Assembly (NCBI RefSeq): GCF_003852515.1
Contig: NZ_QAJK01000137.1
Location: forward strand, 1-40,960
Direction: 5' to 3'
From: Variovorax sp. KBW07
Lineage (GTDB): Bacteria > Pseudomonadota > Gammaproteobacteria > Burkholderiales > Burkholderiaceae_C
Length of the DNA stretch: 40,960 nucleotides
The notes under the pieces are model-generated. The model was not told where the DNA came from. It saw nothing but the letters and a program-made list of their open reading frames with translations, and ran no database searches. Shown in pieces: positions 33,757 to 40,959 of the stretch (its first letter is position 1; every line of letters begins with the position of its first letter). The position numbers were made by a program, and so were the translations under genes.

Positions 33757-35391
33757 ATGCAACACGCCACCGTCCATCAGGTCTTCGCGGCCACTGCCGC
33801 GCGCGCGCCGCAGGCCGAGTTCCTGTTCACGGAATCGGTCACCGCGGCTGCCTACGGCATCGCGCCCGGCGCCATTCGCTGGGGCGAGGCCGTGCAAGAG
33901 GTCGAGCGACTGCGCACGGCCTACGCAACGGCCGGCTACGGGCACGGCCACCGCGTCGGCCTGCTGCTGGAGAACCGGCCGGCCTTTCTCTTCCACTGGT
34001 TCGCACTCAACGCCCTGGGCGTGAGCGTGGTGCCGATCAACGCCGAGATGCGCTCGGCCGAGCTGGTCTACCTGATCGGCCACAGCGAGATCGGCCTTGC
34101 CGTGACGCTGCCCGAGCGCGCCGCCGACCTGCGCGCGGCAGCCGCCCAGGCGGGCGTGGGCTTCGAGACGATGGGGCCCGACGACGAGGTGCCTGTTGCC
34201 AAGACGAAAGCGCCGCGTGCCAGCGAAGCCATCGGCGTCGACACCGAATGCGGCCTGCTCTACACCTCCGGCACCACGGGCAGGCCCAAGGGCTGCATCC
34301 TGAGCAACGCGTACTTCCTGCGTGCCGGCCAGTGGTATGCCGCACTTGATGGCGTGTGCAGCATCCGCCCCGATGCCGAGCGCGTCATCACGCCGCTGCC
34401 GCTCAACCACATGAACGCGATGGCGTTCTCCACCATGGTGGTGCTGGTTGCGGGCGGCTGCCTGGTGCAACTCGATCGCTTTCATCCGAAGACCTGGCTG
34501 GCCAGTGCTCGCGAAAGTGGCGCCACCATCGTCCACTACCTGGGCGTGATGCCGGCCATGCTGTTGTCCGCACAGGCATCGGCGGCCGACCGGGACCATG
34601 CAATCCGCTGGGGCTTCGGCGCCGGCGTGGACCGCAAGAACCACGCACCGTTTGAAGAGCGCTTCGGCTTTCCGCTGGTCGAGGCCTGGGCCATGACCGA
34701 AACCGGCGCGGCCGCCTGCATCATGGCCAACCGCGAGCCGCGCCTGGTGGGCACCAGCTGCTTCGGCCGGCAGGAAGACTTCGTGCAGATCCGCCTGGCG
34801 GGCGAAGACGGCAGCGACGTTGCCACCGACATGCCAGGCGAGTTGCTGGTGCGTTCCGCGGGCGACGATGCGAAGCGCTACTTTTTCTCCGGCTACCTGA
34901 AAGACGAAGAGGCCACGCGCGAGGCCTGGGCCGACGGCTGGTTCCATACCGGCGACCTCGTGCGCCGCGATGCCGAGGGCAACTTCTTCTTCGTGGACCG
35001 CAAGAAGAACGTGATCCGCCGCAGCGGCGAGAACATCTCGGCCGTCGAGGTCGAGAGCGTGCTCAACCAGCACCCGGCCGTGAAGACGTCGGCCGTGGCC
35101 GCCACGCCCGACGCGGTGCGCGGCGACGAAGTGCTGGCCTGCATCGTGATGCGCGAAGACGCCGACGCGTCGCAGCGCGAGCAGCTCGCCGCGAGCATCG
35201 TCCAGCATGCGCTGGACCAGCTCGCCTACTACAAGGCGCCGGGCTACGTCGCCTTCGTCGATGCGCTGCCGCTCACGCCGTCGCAGAAGATCCAGCGCGG
35301 CCAGTTGCGCGAGATGGCGCAGTCGCTGCCGGGGCAGGGCCATTGCATCGACACACGCGCGATGAAGAAGCGACAGGTGGGCCAGGCATGA
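33757..35391 (+). CDS. AMP-forming acyl-CoA ligase
   Basis: A 544-residue ANL-superfamily enzyme activating a carboxylic acid as its CoA thioester. P-loop-like motif YTSGTTGRPKG with K178; A5 region AWAMTETGA; A7/A8 WFHTGDLVRRDAEG and DRKKNVIRRSGENI; catalytic Lys K511 in SQKIQRGQL. In this operon the substrate is probably dioxindole-3-acetate or another product of IAA oxidation. Its stop overlaps the start of the thiolase-like gene (ATGA), so translation is coupled, in line with a shared CoA-ester intermediate. Confidence 0.9.
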   Translation: MQHATVHQVFAATAARAPQAEFLFTESVTAAAYGIAPGAIRWGEAVQEVERLRTAYATAGYGHGHRVGLLLENRPAFLFHWFALNALGVSVVPINAEMRSAELVYLIGHSEIGLAVTLPERAADLRAAAAQAGVGFETMGPDDEVPVAKTKAPRASEAIGVDTECGLLYTSGTTGRPKGCILSNAYFLRAGQWYAALDGVCSIRPDAERVITPLPLNHMNAMAFSTMVVLVAGGCLVQLDRFHPKTWLASARESGATIVHYLGVMPAMLLSAQASAADRDHAIRWGFGAGVDRKNHAPFEERFGFPLVEAWAMTETGAAACIMANREPRLVGTSCFGRQEDFVQIRLAGEDGSDVATDMPGELLVRSAGDDAKRYFFSGYLKDEEATREAWADGWFHTGDLVRRDAEGNFFFVDRKKNVIRRSGENISAVEVESVLNQHPAVKTSAVAATPDAVRGDEVLACIVMREDADASQREQLAASIVQHALDQLAYYKAPGYVAFVDALPLTPSQKIQRGQLREMAQSLPGQGHCIDTRAMKKRQVGQA

Positions 35392-36560
35392 CCCGCAACC
35401 GACTCTCCTACGAAGGCGTTGCCGTCGCGGTGCCCGTCACCGTGCCCTACGTTCGCTACTCCACGCGCACCGCGCACTGGTTCATCGGGCAGGCCATCGA
35501 GGCGCTGGTCCAGGCCAGCGGTGTTGCCAAGGAACAGATCGACGGCCTGTGCCTGAGCAGCTTCTCGCTCGCGCCCGACACGGCCGTGGGCGTGACGCAG
35601 CACCTGGGGCTCTCGCCGCGCTGGCTCGACCACGTGCCCACCGGAGGCGCCTCGGGCGTGATGTGCCTGCGCCGCGCCGCGCGCGCCGTGCAGGCCGGCG
35701 ATGCCGACATCGTGGCCTGCGTGGGCGCCGACACCAACCACGTCGACTCCTTCCGCCAGACGCTCGGCAGCTTCAGCAACTTTGCGCGCGATGCGAGCTA
35801 CCCCTACGGCTCGGGCGGGCCGAACTCGATCTTCGCGTTCATCACCGCCAACTACATGCGCACCTATGGCGCCAGGCGCGAAGACTTCGGCCGCATCTGC
35901 GTGGACCAGCGCACCAACGCACTGGGCAACCCGAACGCGATGTTCAAGAAGGGCCTGACGCTCGACGAGTACATGGCCGCGCGGCCCATCTCCGACCCCA
36001 TTCACCTGTTCGACTGCGTGATGCCCTGCGCCGGCGCCGATGCCTTCCTGGTGATGAGCGAGGAGCGCGCGCGCGACCTGGGCCTGGCGCACGTGGTGAT
36101 CCGCGGCGCCATCGAGCGCCACAACGCCTATGCCGAAGACCCGGTGATGGTGCAGGGCGGCTGGCGCAAGGACCGCGATGACCTCTACGCGCAGGCCGGC
36201 GTGCAGCCCGCGGCACTCGACTTCGTGCAGACCTACGACGACTACCCGGTGATCGTGATGATGCAGTTCGAAGACCTGGGCTTCTGCGAGAAGGGCGAGG
36301 GCCCCGCCTTCGTGCAGGCCAACACCATGACCTTCGACGGCAGCTTTCCGAACAACACCAGCGGCGGACAACTCTCCGCCGGGCAGGCCGGTGCGGCGGG
36401 TGGTTTTCTCGGCATGGTCGAGGCGATCCGCCAACTGACGGACCAGGCCGAAAAACGCGCGGTACCCGATGCGCAACTGGGCCTCGTCGCCGGCTTCGGC
36501 ATGGTGACCTACGACCGCTGCCTGTGCACAGGCGCAGTCATCCTGGGGAGACCGGAATGA
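35388..36560 (+). CDS. Thiolase-fold protein without nucleophilic Cys (SCP2/Ltp2-like)
   Basis: A 390-residue thiolase-superfamily protein of the SCP-2 thiolase/lipid-transfer type. The CASG nucleophile motif reads GASG (G87-G90), the GHP histidine motif reads GQA (Q333), and the usual HDxF near residue 283 reads YDDY. All three catalytic features of a thiolase are thus changed, so Claisen-type thiolysis by a Cys is not expected. Ltp2-type proteins, which lack that Cys and pair with a DUF35 partner, catalyse retro-aldol cleavage. A DUF35 domain is encoded next in the operon. Family assignment is clear, reaction is inferred. Confidence 0.88.
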   Translation: MTRNRLSYEGVAVAVPVTVPYVRYSTRTAHWFIGQAIEALVQASGVAKEQIDGLCLSSFSLAPDTAVGVTQHLGLSPRWLDHVPTGGASGVMCLRRAARAVQAGDADIVACVGADTNHVDSFRQTLGSFSNFARDASYPYGSGGPNSIFAFITANYMRTYGARREDFGRICVDQRTNALGNPNAMFKKGLTLDEYMAARPISDPIHLFDCVMPCAGADAFLVMSEERARDLGLAHVVIRGAIERHNAYAEDPVMVQGGWRKDRDDLYAQAGVQPAALDFVQTYDDYPVIVMMQFEDLGFCEKGEGPAFVQANTMTFDGSFPNNTSGGQLSAGQAGAAGGFLGMVEAIRQLTDQAEKRAVPDAQLGLVAGFGMVTYDRCLCTGAVILGRPE

Positions 36561-36649
36561 TGTACCCCCACGTTTGCCGCTTCGCGGCTGCACTGCCCCC
36601 CGAGGGGGCCGCGCGCCTGCCTTGGGGCGGCCCGGCGGAGGCGCTATGA
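36557..36649 (+). repeat. Repeat-like insert 2, mini-ORF bridging two genes
   Basis: A segment of about 85 bases between the thiolase-like and DUF35-SDR genes with GC-rich palindromic parts (CCCCCCGAGGGGG). It is an open frame of 30 residues: its ATG (36557) overlaps the thiolase stop (ATGA) and its TGA (36647-36649) overlaps the next ATG (ATGA). Its peptide resembles that of insert 1. The GC-rich block CCCGGCGGAGGCG is also shared. Confidence 0.7.
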
Positions 36650-37899
36650 CCATGCCGATGATGCGGCCCCCCCGCAAGAACCCGGTGCTGCGCACCCGGC
36701 AGATGAACCTGCCGCCCGGCGCGCGGGGCCGCGTGGCGCTCGGCCTTACCGCCGCCGCCGCCGAAGGCCGCTTCGAACTGCAGGCCTGCGAAGACTGCGG
36801 CACCGTGCAGTACCCGCCGCGCGAGGTCTGCCACAAGTGCCTGTCGGCGGCCCTGCGCTGGCGCCAGCAGAGCGGCGAGGGCCAGCTGCTGGGCAGCACC
36901 ACGCTGCACCACAGCAACGACCTGTTCTTTCGCGAGCGGCTGCCCTGGCGGCTGGGGCTGGTGCACCTGGACGCAGGCCCGACGCTCATGGTCCACCTGC
37001 ACGGCGAGGTCGGCGACGCGCCCACCCGCGTTCGCGTCGGCGCCCGGCTCGACCGCGCGGGCCAGGCCGTTCTCATTGGTTTTCCGAATGAAGGGAGTGC
37101 CCACATGGCCGACGACAAGATGCTGCGTGAAATGACCAGCGACCCCAAGTTCCGCAAGGCGCTGGTGACCGACGGCAAGACCGAGACCGGCCAGGCCATC
37201 GTGCGCGCGCTGGTGAAGGCCGGCGCCGACATCGTGTGGGTCGGCCATGCCGAGCCCTGGAAGAAGATGGGCGACGGGCTGGACGACATCTCGGCGCTGC
37301 CGCAGGTGACGCTGGTGCCGCTCGACCTGACCAACGGCCGGCAGGTGACGGAGCTTGCGGGCTCCATCGGCGGCAAGGTCGACATCGTCATCAACAACGC
37401 CGAGGTGCACCGCACCTTCGGCATCGGCGCGCGCCGCGGCACCGACGTGGCCAAGGCCGAGATGGACATCAACTACTTCGGCCTGCTGCGCCTGGCGCAG
37501 GAGTTCGGTCCGGCGCTCAAGGGCCGCTCGGCCGATGGAGAAACGGGTGCGACCGCGTGGGTCAACCTGCTGTCGATCTACGCGCTCAGCAACTTTCCGC
37601 CGCACGGCACCTTCAGCGCCTCGAAGGCCGCGGCGCATTCGCTCGCGCAGTGCCTGCGCGCCGAGATGCGGCCGGCCGGCATCCGCGTGATCAACGTGTT
37701 TCCGGGGCCCATCGACGACGAATGGAACCAGCACACGCCGCCGCCCAAGCTGGCGCCCACCGCGCTGGCCAACGCCATCGTCAAGGCGCTGCGCGATGGC
37801 GTCGAAGACGTCTACCCGGGCGACGTGGCGCAGGAATGGCTGGAGCGCTGGCGCGACAACCCGAAGGTGCTCGAGCGCGAGCTGGCCGCGGGCGGTTGA
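36646..37899 (+). CDS. DUF35 Zn-ribbon/OB domain fused to a degenerate SDR
   Basis: A 417-residue fusion. Residues about 40-145 form a DUF35 domain: zinc-ribbon Cys C48, C51, C62, C65, then an OB fold. Residues about 165-415 form an SDR fold in which key motifs are altered: TGxxxGxG reads TDGKTETG (175-182), NNAG reads NNAE (250-253), and the catalytic YxxxK reads FSASK (F323, K327). It looks non-catalytic. AAGGGAG seven bases before the in-frame ATG 37105 (residue 154), and an out-of-frame TGA just before it, suggest a former gene boundary; the SDR part may also be made separately (264 residues). Confidence 0.85.
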   Translation: MTMPMMRPPRKNPVLRTRQMNLPPGARGRVALGLTAAAAEGRFELQACEDCGTVQYPPREVCHKCLSAALRWRQQSGEGQLLGSTTLHHSNDLFFRERLPWRLGLVHLDAGPTLMVHLHGEVGDAPTRVRVGARLDRAGQAVLIGFPNEGSAHMADDKMLREMTSDPKFRKALVTDGKTETGQAIVRALVKAGADIVWVGHAEPWKKMGDGLDDISALPQVTLVPLDLTNGRQVTELAGSIGGKVDIVINNAEVHRTFGIGARRGTDVAKAEMDINYFGLLRLAQEFGPALKGRSADGETGATAWVNLLSIYALSNFPPHGTFSASKAAAHSLAQCLRAEMRPAGIRVINVFPGPIDDEWNQHTPPPKLAPTALANAIVKALRDGVEDVYPGDVAQEWLERWRDNPKVLERELAAGG

Positions 37900-37919
37900 G
37901 AACAGACAGGAAGCACACG

Positions 37920-38732
37920 ATGACCACGACAACCGAACTGATGTCCGCCGCCGAAATTCTCGGCGGCCTCGTGACCGCGATGGCCAGCGGCCGCATCCGC
38001 GTGATCGACCTCACGCAGACGCTCACGCCGGAGTTTCCCCAGATCGCATTGCCGCCCGAAATGGGCCAGTGCTGGCCCTTCCGCATCGAGGAAGTGTCGA
38101 AGTACGACGAGCGCGGACCGGGCTGGTACTGGAACAACTTTTCCTGTGGCGAACACACCGGCACGCACTTCGATGCACCCATTCACTGGATCTCGGGCCG
38201 TGATCTGCCGAATAACTCGGTCGACACCATTCCCGTGCAGAACTTCGTGGCGCCAGCCTGCGTGATCGACTGCTCGGCCGACGTGCAGGCCAACGACGAC
38301 TACCTGCTGAGCGTGGCCGACATCGAACGCTATGAAGCCGCGCATGGCCGCATTCCGAAGGGCGCGTGGGTGCTGATGCGCACCGACTGGTCCAAGCGCA
38401 GCGACCCCGAGGCCTACCAGAATTTCGACGAGACTGGCCAACACACGCCCGGCCCGAGCACCGAGGCCGTGCGCTTCCTGGTGGAGCAGCGCGACGTGCT
38501 GGGCTTCGGCTCGGAAGCCATCGGCACCGATGCCGGGCAGGGCTACCACCTGCGGCCGCCGTACCCCTGCCACTACTACATGCATGGCGCGGGGCGCTAT
38601 GGGCTGCAATGCCTGAGCAACCTCGACCTGCTGCCGCCGTCGGGCGCGGTGCTGATCTGCCCGCCGCTGAAGATCGAGAAGGGCAGCGGCAGCCCGCTGC
38701 GCGTGCTGGCACTGGTGGGAGCATCGCTATGA
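37920..38732 (+). CDS. Cyclase-family metal hydrolase, isatin hydrolase/kynurenine formamidase-like
   Basis: A 270-residue member of the bacterial cyclase family (Mn- or Zn-dependent amidohydrolases). The metal motif HTGTHFDAPIHW begins at H79 (H79, H83, D85, H89). The family includes kynurenine formamidase and isatin hydrolase, which opens isatin to isatinate. In an IAA pathway passing through isatin this is a fitting role. A conserved DWSKR segment and the DAGQGYHLRPP loop complete the fold. The stop overlaps a mini-ORF start. Confidence 0.87.
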   Translation: MTTTTELMSAAEILGGLVTAMASGRIRVIDLTQTLTPEFPQIALPPEMGQCWPFRIEEVSKYDERGPGWYWNNFSCGEHTGTHFDAPIHWISGRDLPNNSVDTIPVQNFVAPACVIDCSADVQANDDYLLSVADIERYEAAHGRIPKGAWVLMRTDWSKRSDPEAYQNFDETGQHTPGPSTEAVRFLVEQRDVLGFGSEAIGTDAGQGYHLRPPYPCHYYMHGAGRYGLQCLSNLDLLPPSGAVLICPPLKIEKGSGSPLRVLALVGASL

Positions 38733-38881
38733 CTTGCTGTTCCCGCATTGGTTTTGGCTCCTTCTCCCGCGTGCGGGAGAAGGCGGGGGATGAGGGGGCT
38801 TGCGAAGGCTGCGGGGGTCACCCTCACCCCAACCCTCTCCCGCGAGCGGGAGAGGGAGCAATGCGGGGAGCGTGCGCATGA
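38729..38881 (+). repeat. Repeat-like insert 3 with two palindromes, bridging mini-ORF
   Basis: Two strong palindromes, CTTCTCCCGC-GT-GCGGGAGAAG (38761-38782) and an 11-base-arm CCCTCTCCCGC-GA-complement (38833-38856), flank a GGGGGATGAGGGGG / CACCCTCACCCC stretch. Elements of this kind are widespread in proteobacterial intergenic regions. The segment reads as a 50-residue frame: ATG 38729 overlaps the cyclase stop (ATGA) and TGA 38879-38881 overlaps the SDR start (ATGA). It is a different element family from inserts 1 and 2. Confidence 0.8.
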
Positions 38882-39612
38882 GCGGCACTTCACCGAAAGT
38901 CGCGGCCGTTACTGGCGGCAGTGCCGGCATTGGCAAGGCCATCTGCGAAGACCTGCTCGCACAAGGTTATGAAGTCGTGTCGCTGGCGCGCCGCAAGGCC
39001 GAGATCAAGCATCCGAAGCTGCACAGCATCGAAGTCGACCTGAGCGATCGGGCCGCCACGGGCGAGGCCGTGCGCGAGCTGGTCGAGCGCTTCGCGCCGA
39101 CCACCATCGTCCACAACGCCGGCGTCATCCGCGCGGCCTTGCTGCCCGATGTGAAGCTCGATGACCTCGACGCGCTGGTCGACCTGCACCTGGGCTGCGC
39201 GATCCAGCTCGTGCAAGGCGCGCTGCCCGCCATGCGCGCGCAACGCTTCGGCCGCGTGGTGCTGCTGTCGTCGCGCGCCGCGCTGGGACTGGCCACGCGC
39301 ACCAGCTATTCGGCCACCAAGGCCGGCATGCTGGGCATGGCGCGCACCTGGGCGCTGGAACTCGCCGCGGACGGCATCACGGTGAACGTGGTGGCGCCGG
39401 GCCCGATTCGCACCGACATGTTCTACGACGTGGTCGAAGCCGGCAGCGAGAAGGAGCGCGCGCTCGCGGCCTCCGTGCCGGTCAAGCGCCTCGGCGAATC
39501 GGCCGACGTGGCACGTGCCGTGCGTTTCTTCGCCGCCCCCGAGAACAGCTTCGTCACCGGCCAGGTGCTGTACGTCTGCGGCGGCACCAGCGTCGGCAGC
39601 CTGGCGCTCTAG
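38878..39612 (+). CDS. SDR-family NAD(P)-dependent oxidoreductase
   Basis: A 244-residue classical SDR with intact motifs: TGGSAGIG (12-19), HNAG (79-82), S132 and the catalytic Y144-x3-K148, and PGPIRTDMF. Unlike the SDR domain upstream it should be catalytically competent. It resembles IacE of the iac pathway in broad terms. It could oxidise dioxindole, act on a hydroxyacyl-CoA, or pair with the degenerate SDR as BbsC/BbsD do in benzylsuccinate breakdown. Start ATG 38878 overlaps the preceding mini-ORF stop. Confidence 0.88.
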   Translation: MSGTSPKVAAVTGGSAGIGKAICEDLLAQGYEVVSLARRKAEIKHPKLHSIEVDLSDRAATGEAVRELVERFAPTTIVHNAGVIRAALLPDVKLDDLDALVDLHLGCAIQLVQGALPAMRAQRFGRVVLLSSRAALGLATRTSYSATKAGMLGMARTWALELAADGITVNVVAPGPIRTDMFYDVVEAGSEKERALAASVPVKRLGESADVARAVRFFAAPENSFVTGQVLYVCGGTSVGSLAL

Positions 39613-39707
39613 GTTTCATTTCAGCGTTTCTTTCTTCCTTTCCTCCTTCCTTTCGTTCGTTCCGTTCAGTTCCGTTCAAAAAACTTCACCACCTCTGGAG
39701 CATCGCC
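39613..39707 (+). other. Pyrimidine-rich leader of the solute-binding gene
   Basis: The 95-base gap contains a run of almost pure C/T on the plus strand (about 39625-39677) followed by repeated GTTCCGTTCA units. No clear promoter or terminator is visible. CTGGAG eight bases before the start may serve as ribosome-binding site. Confidence 0.5.
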
Positions 39708-40877
39708 ATGAAAGTCCTGACCCGATTCCGAGCCCTCGCGGGCATTGCCGCGGCCGTGGGTGCCTTGAGCGCAGCCGGAGGCGCGATGGCGGCCGATCTG
39801 AAGGTCGGCTTCATCACGTCGCTGTCGGGCCCGGTGTCGTCGCTCGGCATTCCGTACGAGAAGGGCATGAAGGCAGCGCTGGCCTACAAGGCAGACCTGG
39901 GCGGCCGCAAGATCCAACTGGTGCAGCTCGACGATGCGTCCGACCCCACCACGGCCGCGCGCAATGCCCGAAAGATGATCGATGAGGACAAGGTCGACGT
40001 CATCATCGGCACCGCGGGCTCGCCGGGCGCGCTGGCCATTGCCGGTGTGGCGCGCGAGACAAAAACGCCGCTGATTTCCATTGCCAATGCGAACCTGCCG
40101 GGCGAAGAGGGCGCGTGGATGGTCACGCTGCCGCAGCCCGCGCCGCTGATGGTGAGCGCGGTGGTCGAGCGCATGAAGAAGTCGGGCGTGAAGACGGTCG
40201 GCTACATCGGCTTCTCGGATGCCTGGGGCGACCTGGTGTACGACGCGCTGCAGAAGAGCGCGGGTCCGGCGGGCATCAAGATCGTGTCGAACGAGCGCTA
40301 TGCGCGCGCCGATTCGTCGGTCACGGGCCAGGTGCTGAAGATCGTGGCGCTGCGGCCCGACGCGGTGATCACCGGCACCTCGGGCACGCCCGGCGCGCTG
40401 CCCTACCTGGCGCTTGCGGAGCGCGGCTACAAGGGCCAGATCTACGGCATGCACGCGCTCATCAACCCGGACTTCGTGCGCGTGGGCGGTACGGCGGTCG
40501 AAGGGCTGCTGGCCCCCACCGGCCCGGTGATCGTGGCCGAGCAGTTGCCGAACGAGAACCCGATCCGCAAGATTTCGATGGACTTCCGTGCCGCCTACCA
40601 GAAGGCCAACGGCGCGCCGCCGACCGACGCGTTCTCGGCCTACACCTTCGACGCATGGCTGTTGTACCTGGACGCCGCCCAGCGCGCCCTGGCGACCAAG
40701 GCCGAGCCGGGCACGCCGCAGTTCCGCCTGGCATTGCGCGACGCGATCGTGAGCACCAAGGAGTTGGTGGGCACGCACTCGGTCTACAACTTCAAGCCGA
40801 CCGACCGATATGGATCGGATGAACGTTCGCGTGTGGTCGTGAAGCTCGAGAAGGGCCAGTGGAAGCTGGTCCCCTGA
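39708..40877 (+). CDS. Branched-chain-type ABC transporter substrate-binding protein
   Basis: A 389-residue periplasmic binding protein of the LivK/Peripla_BP_6 type. A signal peptide of 28 residues with AMA|AD cleavage (residues 26-30) precedes DLKVGFITSLSGPVSSLG. The bilobed family pattern GYIGFSDAWGDLVYDAL, GTSGTPGALPYLALAERG and PTDAFSAYTFDAW fits. Such proteins commonly bind aromatic acids in Comamonadaceae catabolic loci, so IAA or a related aryl acid is a likely ligand. The membrane and ATPase genes are expected beyond the window. A start at the first in-frame ATG is clear. Confidence 0.9.
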   Translation: MKVLTRFRALAGIAAAVGALSAAGGAMAADLKVGFITSLSGPVSSLGIPYEKGMKAALAYKADLGGRKIQLVQLDDASDPTTAARNARKMIDEDKVDVIIGTAGSPGALAIAGVARETKTPLISIANANLPGEEGAWMVTLPQPAPLMVSAVVERMKKSGVKTVGYIGFSDAWGDLVYDALQKSAGPAGIKIVSNERYARADSSVTGQVLKIVALRPDAVITGTSGTPGALPYLALAERGYKGQIYGMHALINPDFVRVGGTAVEGLLAPTGPVIVAEQLPNENPIRKISMDFRAAYQKANGAPPTDAFSAYTFDAWLLYLDAAQRALATKAEPGTPQFRLALRDAIVSTKELVGTHSVYNFKPTDRYGSDERSRVVVKLEKGQWKLVP

Positions 40878-40944
40878 GATGACGCCTTGCTCTGCTGTTC
40901 GTTGCGTCGTGCGGTTTGGGCGCTGCTGTTCTTCAGGGCGCGCC

Positions 40945-40959
40945 CACGCCGACGGCGTG
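40945..40959. other. Small hairpin at window edge
   Basis: CACGCC-GAC-GGCGTG in the 83 bases after the solute-binding gene. The following sequence is cut off, so terminator or repeat status cannot be judged. Confidence 0.3.

Noticed and set aside
31722-33770. A 682-residue minus-strand frame across the dioxygenase genes
   Set aside because: Shadow of iadD and iadE, no recognisable domain, no ribosome-binding site.
35244-37472. A 742-residue minus-strand frame
   Set aside because: Covers three sense genes with proper motifs; low-complexity antisense translation only.
38761-38856. Paired palindromes considered as a Rho-independent terminator
   Set aside because: No T-tract follows on either strand, and the segment lies inside an operon between coupled genes; better read as an inserted repeat.
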